Shown here piece after piece: positions 21,841-35,800 of a stretch of DNA of 64,000 nucleotides; the stretch's first letter is position 1; each line of letters opens with the position of its first letter. The position numbers and the translations under genes are program-made. The notes beneath the pieces were generated by a model, which saw only the letters and a program-made list of their open reading frames with translations, ran no database searches and had not been told where the DNA came from. Source of the DNA: Macrocybe gigantea (Eukaryota; Basidiomycota; Agaricomycetes; Agaricales; Callistosporiaceae); NCBI GenBank assembly GCA_011319805.1, contig SJRY01000023.1, forward strand, positions 30,328 to 94,327, written 5' to 3'.

Positions 21841-24328
21841 TCATTCATTGTCCTCTTCCTCTTCCTCTTCGCTGTATTCCTCGGCTTCGTCGTCAATGAA
21901 GCCATTCATAGTTGGGGAATCGTCGTCGTCATCCTCTTCGTCGTCATATTCCTCATCTAACTCCTCGTCGCTCTCCTCCTCCAAATCACTGTCCTGCCCA
22001 ATTCAACATCCTCCAGACTACCTTCCTCGTCGGCGCTCTCAACCTCCGCTTCCATTTGTTCATCCTCTTCACTCTCGCTCTCGCCTTCGGCGTATCTCAT
22101 TACGGTTTGCTCCTGCTTGCCAGAGGCATCTTTGTTTTTTCGTAGAGCCAAAGGTGCAGGAGCAACTGAGGATCGCATCTCAATCTGGGATAGGACCATG
22201 TCAAGACGCCCGCTAAGCGATAGCAGACTTTCTTGCAGGGAGAGTCGCGACGTAAGCGTCGCATGCAGGCCAGACAGGCGGGCCACGAGATCGGGTATCT
22301 GCTCCTGTATATCAAGACAATGTTTCAAAAACGGAATTGCAAACAAAGGCTTACGGTCATTAGATGGCCGCTGTGAACAACCAGTGTTGCCTTGATCCAA
22401 GATATCAAACCCATTCCCCTCTGTGAACTTGCACCTCCACCGCCACCTTTCATGTTGACTGCACGAGCGCCTCTGCCTAAACGTTCGGTACATGCGATTA
22501 TTAGTGGCACGGCGAGTTGCGGAGGTAGTCTCTTGACCGTGTTGCGAATGAGATTCTGGTCTGTATGGGCCAGACACATCTCAAGAAGACGAGAATCGGA
22601 CGAATGTAGCGCCTGTATCAGCGTACGCGTGAGCGAGTTGGCGGGTACGCTTTGGTCCTTTTTCTTGCTTTGTTTCGTTTGCTTCTTGGGTGACTCGTCG
22701 TCACTTTCGGAGATGGGTCTGACCTCACCAGAGAGAGCGGTCAGCCGTTGGCCGAGGCTCAGCTCGGCGAGATCGACGTCCAGCTCGCCCTCGACGTTGC
22801 GTTCCACAAGCGCCTCCATCTCCTCGTCCTGCGCAAGCTGAACTCCCGATGCAACCGCCAGCGACGGGTTCTCAGCATATCGTTGTAGCGAAAGACCCTG
22901 CCAATTTACAGATCACGTCAATACGAAAAATATGTGTATAGACGCTCAATATGCTCACGGTGCTTGATGCTGCCTCGAACGATGTAACAGTCACATCATC
23001 CAGCCGCACATCGGCTAAGAATTCCCCTGCAGGGCTCAAATACCGCTGAACAATGCTGATGAGATATATGCTGACGTCGGAACGTTAGAGGATACTCACC
23101 ACAGTGTCAAATACCAATCTTACACCACCAACAAGACGAGCGATTCGTATGCTCCCCTCCTCACCCGCTAGGAACGATGCATCTATCACTCTGCCTGAAG
23201 ACATCAGGTTTTTATCTGTAGGGACAGAGATGTTACTCCGTGAATGCAGTGTGGGTATTCTATGTGGTGTCCGATTTGTGCTTGCTGGGGTGAGAGTTCA
23301 AAGGGGATGGGAAAGAGGGATATTCTACCAGATGCTGAGACAGTGAGCAAAGTTTGCTTCGAGCCAGAACTGGTATATTTTTGAGTGATGGATAGTGAGA
23401 AGTTGCGGACGTCCGACTCCAGAGGAACAGACGCCACAGGCTTGCCCTCCAAGGCCGCCCCGTCCGGCGTTTCCCACATGTATAAAAATCGATCCCCCTC
23501 TGCCCGGGACAAGAAGCGCGTCGATGGTTTCGTTGACGCGTCCCACTTCAGATCCTTGATGGGCGATGCATGGCCAGTGAAGGATGCGATGTCAGCCGGT
23601 CTTTTCATTTCCAGACCTGTGTGTGTTAGAGGCAATGATAAAAGTCGGATACTGTGATGTGCGACGAGGACGTCTGTCCTTTCGTCGTCGGTCTTTGGCC
23701 GCACGGCCATGGACGTGTAAGGTATTCTGTCGTCATTCTTCCAGCTGCCCACAATCTCATTTTTTTGAGCATTCCAAAGACGCACTGTTCCGTCTGATCC
23801 AGATGCCCATATAGTAGGTGTGCCCCCATTCTCGACTAGTATGACGGAAAGGATTTCAGCGGTGCTGGAGGAATCAGACAATGTGCGTAAGACGCGGCCA
23901 TGGGATGGAGAGAAAAGCAGGATAGATCCATCCGTGAGACCCAAAATGACCACATCGATGGCTTTGTTTCCCTGCAACTCCTCCGGCGCGGAACCGATCC
24001 GCTTTTTCCTCTTCTTTTTAGTAGGCGAGGCTTCTGCCGCAGTGGACTGACCGTCAAACGGGTCGAACGCGGCCCAGGTCAAAGCAGAAACGCGCGCAAA
24101 GTCAACGACATATTCTGCTACCGACTGCCCAGAGACGGTATCGTAAACACGTAGCCGATGCTTGTCGACAGCAAGGGAGACGAAGGCAAAGTGGGTGGCC
24201 TTGGGTGAGAAGGCGGAGAGTGAGGTGAGTTGGGTCGCGTCCTCGACGACGGGGTGGGAAATGACTGAAGTAGATGCGGGACGACCTTTCGGTGGTTTTG
24301 AGCGGCCTTTCCTGGACTTTGTCGCCAT
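21841..24328 (-). CDS. UTP5: U3 snoRNP / t-UTP subunit Utp5 (WDR43)
   Basis: Utp5 belongs to the t-UTP/UtpA module of the small-subunit processome and links rDNA transcription to 18S processing (yeast knowledge). The N-terminus is basic (MATKSRKGRSKPPKGRP), followed by WD40 repeats including IWASGSDGTVRLWNAQ. Several shorter exons follow. The C-terminal Utp12 domain is recognisable (ELDVDLAELSLGQRLTAL, LIQALHSSDSRLLEMCLAH, VVHSGHLMT). The protein ends in an uninterrupted acidic tail (DEELDEEYDDEEDD, SEEEEEEDNE) before TGA 21841-21843. At 21997-21999 a C3 run must be C4 to link EDVELG to QDSDLEEESDEE, otherwise the tail is lost to a wrong frame. Confidence 0.85.
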
Positions 24329-24641
24329 CGTCGAGCTCGAGAGCAGTAGTGGGCCTCGAAAAAAAGTTGGGATGATGGATCACGTGGGCGGCTACTGGAT
24401 TAGATTGCACCGCCGATCAGCAGCCTCATCCTTGTCCTCCAGCTCGGACTTTTGACGACAACAGCGCTTCGCCACAATCGCCGTTAAACGAGCCCTGGTC
24501 GACGGACAACGTCCGTCTTGTACTCTCATAGTTGCCTTTTTGCTCTTGTACTATCAGTCACCCATATAAACAACACCGGAACACCTTTCTTTTTCCCTGA
24601 CCAACTCACGTTTCCATCCAAAAACCCGCGAGCATCCCGAC
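24329..24641. promoter_or_regulatory. Divergent promoter region of UTP5 and PHO85
   Basis: The start codons at 24328 (minus) and 24642 (plus) are 313 bp apart and point outward. A pyrimidine-rich stretch with CTCTC and CTTTTTG runs (24518-24600) precedes PHO85, as often seen upstream of basidiomycete starts. No specific site is assigned. Confidence 0.45.
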
Positions 24642-26165
24642 ATGAACTATATCCAGGTGAGAACTCTTACGCAGCCCTCTGCGAAGTTTGGTCGCTGAGC
24701 ATCCATCAAAGTTGGAGAAGTTAGGTGAAGGAACGTATGCTACCGTGTTCAAGGTCAGCATGAGTGCAGCTGTATTCCAGTACTGCCCTAACCTGCGCAT
24801 ATAGGGCCGTTCGAGAACAACGAATGAGGTTGTTGCGCTAAAGGAGATCCATCTCGATGCCGAAGAAGGCACGCCATCCACCGCCATCCGGGAAATCTCA
24901 CTCATGAAGGAACTCAAGCACGTCAACATCGTCCGCCTTCACGATGTCATCCACACTGAGACGAAACTGGTTCTGATATTCGAGTATTGCGAACAAGATC
25001 TTAAAAAGTACATGGATCAACATGGCGAACGTGGCGCACTCGATCCCAACACAGTCCGCAGCTTCATGTATCAGCTGCTCAAGGGCACGGCTTTTTGTCA
25101 CGAGAACCAAGTCCTCCATCGAGATCTGAAACCTCAGAATCTCCTCATCAACCGAAAAGGAGAGCTGAAATTGGGCGATTTTGGTTTGGCAAGGGCCTTT
25201 GGCGTACCCGTTAATACATTCTCCAACGAGGTAACTCTATTTTTTAGCCGAAATTCACCCGTTTCACGCCGCGTCTTCCTCCACGTAGGTGGTTACACTA
25301 TGGTATCGTGCACCCGACGTTTTGCTTGGCTCCCGGACATATAGTACATCCATCGATATATGGTCTTGCGGATGCATATTTGCAGAAATGATATCGGGGA
25401 TGCCACTTTTTAGAGGCCGAGACAACCAGGACCAACTACTGCACATTATGAGAATTATTGGAACGCCGTCCGAGGCCCAATTCCAGAAGATGGCTAAAGA
25501 TTCCGTAAGTATCCACTTTCAACTCAATTGCAGCGCATCTAATTTCCCTGGAACAGCCCGAGATACAGCTGAAGTCCTTCCCCAGGTATCCGAAGATGTC
25601 CCTGTCCCAAGTTCTGCCCAAAGCCTCGCCGCAAGGTAAATTGGGCCGCTGTGACTCAATCGTCCTTTTCTTAGCTGAAAACGCAAAAATAGCCATTGAT
25701 CTCCTGGAGCGTCTGCTCAAATTCGATCCGTCCGAACGCATCTCGGCTGCGGAAGCTCTTTCGCATCCTTACTTCACGACCGTCATCAATCCCGCCTTGT
25801 CATCTCCCGGATCCATGCCCCCTCCGTCATTCAACTTCCCGCACCCGCACGGCGCACAGCAACAGCCCCAGAGTATTCCCCGTCCCATGTATAATCAACA
25901 TCAGCACCCTCATATGCAAGCACCAGTACACGCTCAGCCAGCCCACGTGCAGGCTCAAGCCCAGGTGCAAGCCCAGGCTCAGGCGCAAGCCCAAGCGCAA
26001 GCCCAGGCTCAGGCTCACGCGCAGGCGCAGGCACAAGCTCATGTACAAGCGATGGCCGCGCGAGCTCGAGCGCAGATGCAACCTCAGGCGCAACAATCCC
26101 AACCGTACGGCACGGTCCCCGCGGACGCGTACCACTCCGTTCCTCAATACAGCCACCAGCGTTGA
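24642..26165 (+). CDS. PHO85: Cyclin-dependent kinase Pho85 with Gln/Ala-repeat C-terminal extension
   Basis: Pho85-type CDKs act with several cyclins in phosphate sensing, glycogen control and cell-cycle start. Six exons in frame: 24642-24656, 24712-24753, 24805-25230, 25289-25504, 25557-25635 and 25675-26165. Kinase motifs are all present: Gly loop [12 protein letters not shown], Lys in VALKEI, the PSTAIRE helix ([10 protein letters not shown]), [17 protein letters not shown] and the Pho85-specific [17 protein letters not shown]. The kinase ends at HPYFTTVI. A roughly 125-residue extension follows that the yeast protein lacks. It is first Pro/His/Gln-rich, then a near-pure Gln-Ala repeat, then QPQAQQ and a Tyr/His-rich end. 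The frame is intact. Confidence 0.95.
25926..26055 (+). repeat. Imperfect CAGGCN/CAAGCN hexanucleotide repeat encoding (Gln-Ala)n
   Basis: About 20 tandem six-base units alternate CAG/CAA with GCN codons, with GTG or CAC interruptions. It lies in the PHO85 C-terminal extension. Synonymous codon mixing (CAG/CAA, GCT/GCC/GCG/GCA) suggests the dipeptide repeat is kept at protein level and is not a very recent slippage product. The repeat also keeps false frames open on the opposite strand. Confidence 0.85.
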
Positions 26166-26871
26166 TGTCCTAGGCTGGATGACTTCTCCGAATATTTTCG
26201 TTTGTCTGTGACTAGCTCCTCGCTTCCGTTCTCCAAGGGCATCCTTCGGACACTTTCCTTGTTCGTACCTTGTACCATACGTATCGCAAGGGGTTCTTGA
26301 CATATATATTCTGTGCAATGTTGTTTTCGTGTCATAATAATACTGTTACCGTCACCCAGCGTTCGTTTTTGGTAATAGAATACATCATTCGACCACTTCT
26401 TAATAGAACCATATGAGCTAGCGAAAGTGCAGGAAAAAAAAATTCAGCGCTACTTAGATAACAGGCGCCTCTGCCGTCAATGTTAATTGCATCATTGTAA
26501 CTCCAAGGCGCTGCAACACAAGCGTGGGCAGTTTGCATGGGTGTCCACTCAACAGTTGAATTAAATCCGTGATGGCAGAGGAGGAGGTGCCAGGACACGC
26601 CATGCATGCACGGGGAGCGAGTCGTGACGGTTCAAGCGATAGATAGAGTAGGTTCTTGCAATACCATATTCAGAATCACAGAAGGTGCAAGACATAAAAT
26701 GACTGGTCGATACATTATCTTCTACAGTGGAGCGATTAGTAGATGTACAGTGGATATGATCCGTGCCATGGCCAGAATACAAGATAAATCCCGTGGTAGA
26801 ACAACATGATGTGAGCCCCATGTACTGTAGTGAAAGAAAGGAATCCGGGTATAAAAAAGGGAAAGATCGGC
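26166..26871. other. Convergent intergenic region, PHO85 and hybrid-kinase 3' flanks
   Basis: These 700 bp lie between two stops that face each other. The sequence is AT-richer than the flanking coding DNA, with AATAATA and AATAGAATA motifs (26335-26390) that could serve 3'-end formation. No gene is seen. Confidence 0.4.
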
Positions 26872-29800
26872 TTAAGTGCCACCAAACATGGACAAGAGGG
26901 TGATGAGATCACCTGGCTCCAGCTGTCAGTTGTATTCAGCGGCAACGGGCAGGGAAGCTTACTTTTTCGCAACGGTTTACTAAAGAATGCATTCATGCCT
27001 GCACTAAGGCACAGTTGCTTTGTGGACTCTTGACAGTCGGCGCTCAAGGCAATTACTACATTGTGGTGAACACCAAATACGAATGAAAGGGAACTAGGAT
27101 TATGCTTACTCGGCAACATAACTGGCACTTTCCGTTTATCCTCCAAGACGCGTAGTCGTTTTGCTGCTTCGACCCCATCACATATCGGCATGTCTGGAAC
27201 GCATCAGAATGCATGCAAAGATAAATTCATCTTCACTCACGATGATCAAACAGTGCAACGCTGAAGTAGCCTGGAGGATGAGCTTCCCATTCTTGTGGCA
27301 AGATCAGGTACAGCCCCTCACGAAGAATCATAGCACTCACCAGCAATAGCTTCCTCGCCATTGTTGGTAGCGGTGACAGATAGATGATGGCGCTCTAATT
27401 GCTTTATGAGAAGACTCTGGGCGATGGGATTATCTGGGGATAAATGCTCAATCAGAATGCGGTCATTTATGGGGTGTCGCTAAGCCTACCTTCGGCCACA
27501 AGGACATTTCCATGTAGTGTACGCTGTGCTGCAGCTAAGTCTTCCACAGCCTTCGCGAGATCGCTGCTCTGATTAGTGGTCACGGTATTTGGCAAGTTTT
27601 TCAATCCCGCGAGAGTCTGCAGCATGCGAGCTTTACGAGGAGGTTTCGTCATTTTGACAACTCCTGGAATACTAGTGTTGCCGAAGACTGCATTTCCTGT
27701 ACGGCTGGTGGTTGGTGTGTAAAGATGGATAATTTTGGTATCTGAAAATGCCGGCGACGGGAATGAACGGAGAAGACCAAGTAGATAGTCAATGCGCGCT
27801 TCAGATTGGTCGTCTAAAATGATAAAATCCAGTGCCAAATTTGAACTTTGGTGATTGCGTATTTGAGCCTCGGCATCTTGAATGGAGGATATTAGCGTCA
27901 CGGAGAATCCGGTGAACATCGTCTTCAGGAATGCCAGCGTCGCCTCTGACTCTGAACACACTAAAATTCGAGGCGGCCGGGGACTCAACAGGCTCGACTT
28001 TAGCCTCTCGATGTCTTGTTGGGACTATGATGACGTCAGTTTAATGTGTGATTGAATGTTTTACGTGGTTTACCTTCTCCGCCTCCTCAGACTGGAATAT
28101 CTTGACAGGAATGGTGAACCAAAACCTCGATCCCACGTTGAGCTCTGACTGAACACCGATCGCCCCACCCATGAGCTTCACAAGTTGACGAGATATTGAC
28201 AATCCCAAACCAGTGCCTCCAAACCTCCGGGTTGATGAGTTCTAGTAAAAAGAACAAACGATATGAGAATTGCAACGACAAAGAGTGGAACTGACGTACA
28301 TCCGCTTGTTGGAAGGGAACAAACAAAAGATCAACATCACTTGCGGACAGGCCGATCCCTGTATCTCTGGGTATTGACGTCAGCATAGAATATGCATTTC
28401 CGAGTCAGCGAACGCACTGTATGTCGAATCTGAGAAGGACTTCCCCGGGAAGGGATGCGGAAGCGTTCTCCACGGAACACGTCACACGAACCGATCCATG
28501 GGCGGTGAACTTGACAGCGTTGCCAATTAAGTTCATTAAAACTACAATGTTTAAGTATGTGATTATCAACACAAGCGTTGACTTCGTTTTCCTTACTTTG
28601 GCGAATCCGAGCATAATCAGCGTAGACCCCTGAACGTAAAAAAAAAGAGTTATACGGGTCCAACTTCTTTGATAGGCGACCCCACTTACATGCTGGTACG
28701 TCAGGCTCGATATTGAAGGACAGGTCGAGTTTCTTGGCTGCCATCGGCAGGAGTAATTCCATGCAGTCCTATAATTCAAAGTTGAGCAACCCTTTACCGG
28801 CTGGCGTCAACACATACGGCTATGATATTCTGCAAAAAAAGGAGTCCATCATCCGTGTCGGTCACAAAACGGAAACCGACTGACCTCAACCAAGAAACCA
28901 CTGGGCTCCAATTTAACAGCTATGATGACATCAGAGACGACGTTTCGTAAGGGCCGAAAGTGCTTCACCTGAAGCCTCAAGTTTGCTATAATCGAGGATC
29001 GAATCGATGATCTGAACCGACAGTCAGCCAATGCACATAACATAGTTGACTCGCCTATAAGCATACCTTGAGCAGAAGCTCACAGGACTGTTTCGCAGTT
29101 TGCACTATTTTAAGGTTGGTACAAGGCTAGGGTGCATTTTGTTGAGAATACTCACCAATTTCACTCTGGCCGGGGTTAAGCTCGGTACCGCTCAAAAGAT
29201 CGAGCAATCCATAGAAGGAGCTGCGGAGGCGAGATCAGTGAATCGAAACAAGTGAGATCATTCAGGGCACATGTACCTAAATGGAGTGCGGAGTTCGTGG
29301 CTCATCGACGCCAAAAAGTTGCTTTTGATCTAAGATTCACTAAGCAACAGAGTTTTGAAAGGCACCACAATCATCAGACCTTGGTGGCCTTCAGCGCATC
29401 CTCCCGACTACGTCTTGCAGCCTCTAGCGCCTCCCTCTGAGCCGCAATCATCTTCAAATTTTCTCGTGTACCCGTCTGAACGGAACGAAACAGCAAAGCG
29501 TTCGCTATGCTGATGGAAGCTTGCTGGCATAGAAGGGTCAATATTGTGATAGTGTTGCGTGAGAAGGGAATGTTTGAGCCAAGGTAGACAGCTCCAAATG
29601 TCTGCCCGCGATTGCTGAAGATCGGAAGACAGATGACGGAGCGTTGCGCCGTCTGGCCGGCCTCGGACGAAAACCGTGAATCGAGCGAAGCATCGTCATA
29701 GTAAACCCGCTCTTTGGAGTTTAAGGCTGGAAGAGGAATAAAAATAAGGTGCTTCTTCTACATGTTGCGCCAGCTTACCATGCTGGATAATTGCCTTCTG

Positions 29801-32800
29801 CAACGGATCCTCGATGGTTCGAATGGGCTTAGGGTTCCTGTCGCTTGTTAAAACGTTCTCTCTCAGAAGATTGAGGATGCACCAACTCACTCATGGACCC
29901 GGCAATGTTCTGGTGGCGTCATGCTAGTCGCTACTGTGTAATCCCCGGCTTCTCGGGCAATGACAACTACGCCAGAAGTTCAACGCCAGAACGGAATAAG
30001 GGAAGCAGTGACCATACCGCACGTCTTCTGAGAGCCTGACGTTTCTGCATCGGATATCAGACTAGTCCAATCTTCAGAAGCGGTGATAACTAACCAGTGG
30101 CAATTTCGGTCAACCTCTGAAGGGCTGAAGAAAGATTAATGTCGCTCGAGATGTCTTTACTCCATTTAAGAATAGCCGCAAGATCGGCTGCACTAAGCGT
30201 CGACTCCTGATCACCTTGCGTGCTAAGCCTGCGACTTGTCAGCGAGGGTTGGGCAGATGAACCCGCCGGGACAGTCTCTGTCTGAACTCCAACATCACTA
30301 GACAGAATAGAGCGCTTGAACATGTACTGCGAGCGAAGCCTGACGGAGGCAGTAAGGTGGTTTCTATGAAGAATCAACATCGAAATGCGCGTCGGAGCAC
30401 TGAATATTGTCTTACACTATGCCTTGTGCCCCCCATTGCGCATGTCTTGATATACCACGACGCTGGAGCTCGCTGCCTAGACCTTCAACTCCGCACTTGA
30501 CGAAGTGGCTGCCTTGCTACAGTACCATTAAGCGGCGGAAGAAAGAGCATAGATATTTTTCACGTACAAGATACAGGCCAAGACCTTCTTCCAAAAGCCA
30601 GTCGTTATTGACGGCGAGCCTCAAAGGACATATCAGTGTAACAATCCCAACACCCAACACGGAGACGTACTTAACGGCAACGTCGTATAGTTTGAATGCC
30701 TCTCTTGAATCTTTCAGCGACGCAACCTCCGCTTCCTGACGTTCGTGCTTCGTATCCTTTGCGGGATTTCGAATACAGGAGGAACACTCACCACGAGTGT
30801 CACCCATGTACTGTTGTTGACAGGGCTCGAAGACGACCACCTGACAAAAATCTGAGACCGAGATCGGTAAATTAAGGCAGGAGTCAACAACAGACTTTCG
30901 GATGTAATCTTGGTTCCGCTGAATCTGAGCCATGTACTTCGCACGTTGTTCCTGGGAGATACTCTTTTTCCTCAAGCAATCTACTAATGCAAGACTGTGG
31001 AAGAAGAGAGCGAAACGTGCATGCCTGTGGCTGGCATGACTTTGGTATCGGCGAGAACATCGGAAGGACGATAAACATACCCTGTGTGAGATTGCCGACT
31101 CTCCCACACCGAGAAACCAAGCACAGCAGCTTCCTTCGTATAGCCAAGACAGTAATATGAAGCAACCTTGAAAGAATTGTACCTACCAGTCGCGAGTGAG
31201 CATTCTGGCGATTCAGAGAGAATAAACACACCAGTTTAGGGTCAGCTCTAAATTGCCCGCCGTAGCCTTCACTTGCGCGAGGTACTGGTGTTCTTTGAAT
31301 GAATCGGTGTCGAAGAGGGTGTCGGCGGACGTCGCGCGAGTATATCCCCCGAGTGCACGGACGCAGTTCAAGATGCCTAAACAACCAACGGTATCCCGTT
31401 TGAAAATTGTCAGCAGCCTGACGGAAGAAGAGCACGGACCCATTGCTAGAGCTTTGGTGTCTACGCCTGGACCCCATAAACTTCCGTCACTTAAACACTA
31501 CTATGGTCTCGTAACCAAATTCACAGAAATGACAAGCGCAAATTACCGACCTCTTCTGCAGACGTGACAAGTTCGCTGACTGGAATGTTTCTCAGTCAGA
31601 TTCATTCTAGAAGAAGGCAATTTATAGACGCACGATGATGGCAAACAAAAAGTCTGGTTTCCAAGGAATGGATACGAGCAAAGGTAGTGTAAAGCCTAAT
31701 CGACCGATGCCGATTGATAATGAGCGCATCCAATGCTGCAGCGCGGACACTTACCTGTCTCCAGCACTATCTCCATACTTGACAGCTTCCTCCAGTCGAA
31801 CCAAGTTGGTTCGTATATGTACATTGTCGTATCCTGAAACAAGGGCGCAGAACAAAACGCGAGCTCGACTGGAAAATCAAATCTCAGCTTGACTAGAACT
31901 GAAAGTATTCGTGAATATGAACCATTTTTCTCCGTTCCCTCCATACTTGTCTGCTATTCGTAGCCCTAGTTTACCAAGGTCAACGGCGAACCGATACATC
32001 TCACGATTTTCAGCGGCAGCTGCAGGGGCTAATCAGAGCGCATATCATAAATCATACCGAAGCATACCTTCTAATGCCCAAAAGAATCCCAAAGCCGTGC
32101 CTTGCGCCATTCCAGATCTGGCGGGTGAGCCCATCTGTGAGAACGATACACCATGGGGAAAACCGTCGGCCTACCGCAGGGCTATTTGGATGGTCTTGTG
32201 GAAAGGCCAATGAGAATCAAAAACTCGGCACATATGTAACAGCTCACGGTCAAACCGATGACGTTCGAAAACGCGCTGACGGCCGAACTCCAGTATGCAT
32301 TGATGCCTGAAAGCTGGTGAGACACCCCGCTCATGAGGCGAGGCGCAAGCAGCTGACCTGCGTCATTCAACAATGTCACAGCCAACTCAGTCCGTGGGTC
32401 GGTGGTATGAGGTATGTTGAGAATCTCGTCAAACCCAACGGCAAGGATGTCATTCTTGACTGACTCGAACAGCAGATCAGATTCTTTCCGCGTCGGCCGG
32501 GGATTTACTTCAATGCCGAGTATACGTAAGGCGGTGAGCGTGTCGTCCAGTGCCTCCTTAAAATTGTTGAGGAGCCAGTGATTTCGCGACCGGAGCTGGA
32601 GCACGTTGCCCTTGTCTTCAGGCTCTTCGGCATGTTTCCAGCACTCGTTGATGATGGCTGAAGATGAGACGTGATCCCCTGTAAACATCGCGTAAGAAAG
32701 GTCGTAAGCTATTGTTGCCTGGCGAGACAGGAACACTACCTTTCCAAGTGTACAACCTGTTAGCGAACACGTAGACTGTAAGAACACGGGATAGAGTCTG

Positions 32801-35800
32801 GTATAATATCGGCAAGGAAAACATACGCAGCTAAGCGAGCATACAAGGAGAAGGTTCTGGCTGGATTTTCCCTCCAAGGGTCGTTTGGCAGGAGCGTTCG
32901 TGCGCTCATGAAGGACTGGATTGCCAACTGGGAGAGGCTGGGTTAAAACAGAGATGGACCACGTCGGCGTTGTGCAAATACCTCGTGGGCGCCTCGGGCC
33001 CAAGCGGACTCGCCAGCATCAATCAAGACGCTCAACAATTCCTCTCGTTTCGGGTGCTCGTGCAGAAGCTTAAGACACCTGGCGGGAGGCAACACGATCA
33101 GAGTTTGTGGTGACGCAATGATGACGTAATCACGCACTGCCGTGCATGCTCAGCAATTCGATACACGTCAATGGGTTCGTCGTGCAGCATCATCAGGATG
33201 ATCTGTAAAACGCCGTCCGTCAGAAGCGTGTTCGCAGTGTCCGCATCAGATCGTAGCAGACCCTGAATGACATCTTGGCGATGGTCTCCTCCGGAAGAGC
33301 GTTCACCTCCGCTTGCGCAGCTTGACGATACCGATCGTGGGCAAAGCTGCACATATCTCGTGCCCTCTGAATGAGCCAGCCTTCCGCTAGCGCAGACTGT
33401 AGGCCGCGCATCGACGGTCGCGTACCAGCCGAGTTCTTCTCCCGCAGGTTCGAAACAGCTTTGTGGAGATTCCACATATCTTCGCTCTCATCCTCACTGC
33501 CACTCGTGCCACTCGAGTCTTCCCAGTCCATCAGCAGTGCGACTTCGGTGACTTTGAAGCTACGGCGGAACCGTAAATGAACTGAGCACCTTCCTAAGAA
33601 TCAGCAGCTAAAGCGCACGTTTCTCCAAAGAAGGCAGCCCATAGCAAGTATTTCTTGGCCTCCCCGGGCAACTCTCTCATGTGCGAAATCAAAAAGCTCA
33701 GATCCGTGGGGTCAGAGATCGTATGATCGTTCAAGCTCCCTTCAATGGCGCTGATGTCGAAACTGTGAAAGGTTTAGTGCGATTCTTAAAAAGTTGAAGC
33801 GATGGACATACACCCAGTAATTATGCTCCCAATCAAAAGTGATCTGCTCTTATCAGCTAAATACTTCGGAAAAACGGATGCGCAGACTGACATGATGCTG
33901 TCGTTGCAGGGTGGTTAACATGTTCCGAGCTGAAAAGGCATTTCCCGACGACGCGGCGTAGACGAATCGTGAGAGAGGCATGCATTCCTCCTCGAACGGT
34001 GGAGCGTCTTTGACACCAATGTGGAAACAGCGGCGTACGACAAGGGTTCTACAAAGATCCAAGTCGGTCGTGCACGACTTGAAAACATGTTCCGTACTCT
34101 TTGGAGGACGTCTCTGCGCGATCAACGCCGTGTAAGTCACATCCGATTGGACAGGCTGAAATAAACCTCACTCCTTGTCGGACCTCAAGGTCACGAAGAT
34201 CAACTGGGAAGACGATGTTACAGGCTAGTTAATATGTGAAGATCGCAAAACCATACCATCCGACTTCGCGAGTTTAAAAGAGTCGAAACAAGGTCCAAAG
34301 TGCTGATAAGAAAGTAAGCGTCAGTAAACAAGACACTCTGCGGCGAGGAATTAATTCCGAGGAGGAAGTAGACACGGACGATGCATCAGCTTCATGAAGA
34401 TCATCAAGGAACAGCGCGAACAGTCGGGTCTCCGCGATGACGTTGAACACATTCTCCACCAAAATTTGGAATCTGGCTCGCAGTTCCCGGGTCGACAGGG
34501 TTTCCGAAGGAGGAATGATACCAATTCCGAAAGAAGCGAGAACGTCCTCGAGTTCCGGCGTCCCCTGATACAATAGGGGCACATTCTGCAACTGGGACCT
34601 AAGCGTTCTTGGAGGGCCACGACGAACCGGTGGAGATCGGTATGAAAGACCATCAGCTGTCGCAGGACGGATGAAAGGCAACCGAGCTGCAAACCGCCAC
34701 GACGCATGAGAAGCGAAATGAAAGGCAGGGGTCACAGATGAATTACCAATGCCGCAAACGGAGCGGAGTCTGCGTTTTGAAATTTCGCTTGGCCCCACAG
34801 ACCGTGAGCTAGGAAGTTGCCAGTTCAAACAACGCTGTGAAGGGACGGCGAGCATTTACTTACAGCGCCATTTAGCCTGGTTCGCCAAAATCATGGAACT
34901 TTTTCCGACCCTGATGGAGAAACAACAATGATACTTCTGAACTGCGCTGATCTGACGACGTGAATTCTGCTCACCCTGGAGGACCGACGACCAAAACTGC
35001 CTGCGTGCGGGGGTTCCTCGTCTTGGGACGTAGAGTAATGGCCTTCCGCGCGATGTCGTCCGACCTTGTGGATGGACTGGTGCTCATCGAGTAGATCGAT
35101 TCCTGTTCAAAGGTAACAGACACTGCTGAGAGGCGTAATTGGAGGCTCACTTCAGCATCGGTGGATAGAGTAGTGTGGGAAGCATCTGTGTTGGAAGAGG
35201 TTTCGTCATCAAAGCCGGAGATGCTCCCAGATTCGTTACTGGACGCTAGGACCGGTATAAGGCCTTTATTCGTCGAATAATACCGGGAGAAACTGATGGA
35301 GGCATTCCGAACTTGCATAAATGATGTGAAAAAAGGGCTCCATGTTGCGAAAGCGAGAATGTGATACTCACTGACATTGCGAATCTGCTCTAATTCTTTG
35401 TCCCTGCCAAACTGGAATATGATATTAGCGTGCAAAGTCCGACGTGAGAATGCATGTCCAAACCAGAGCAATTGGCATTGTAAACTCCTGCAAAGACATA
35501 AAACACTATCCCCACAATTGCAAAAATGTACTCACCATAAATCTGTCCTGCTTCGCGATCTCAAAGGCGGGATAAGCTGTAGGTCAAGTGCGTCGTCAAC
35601 TCGTGAGGTAACAACGTGGTCCGGGAACATCACCTCCGAAGACTCATCCGAGGTCGAGGAGACGTTGGCAAGGAGTCGGCGCTGACATTCAAGCAGGTCG
35701 GCCTGCAGACCATGAGCGCTCTGATACCGTGTGTCCGGGTTTTTAGACAGGAGCTAAAACAGCATCAGCTTCCGGCGGGCGGGGATCAGAACTGTCCAAT

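Noticed and set aside
25827..26318. Open frames on the minus strand across the PHO85 tail (Leu/Arg-rich repeats)
   Set aside because: These are the reverse reading of the (QA)n repeat, which keeps several frames open by chance.
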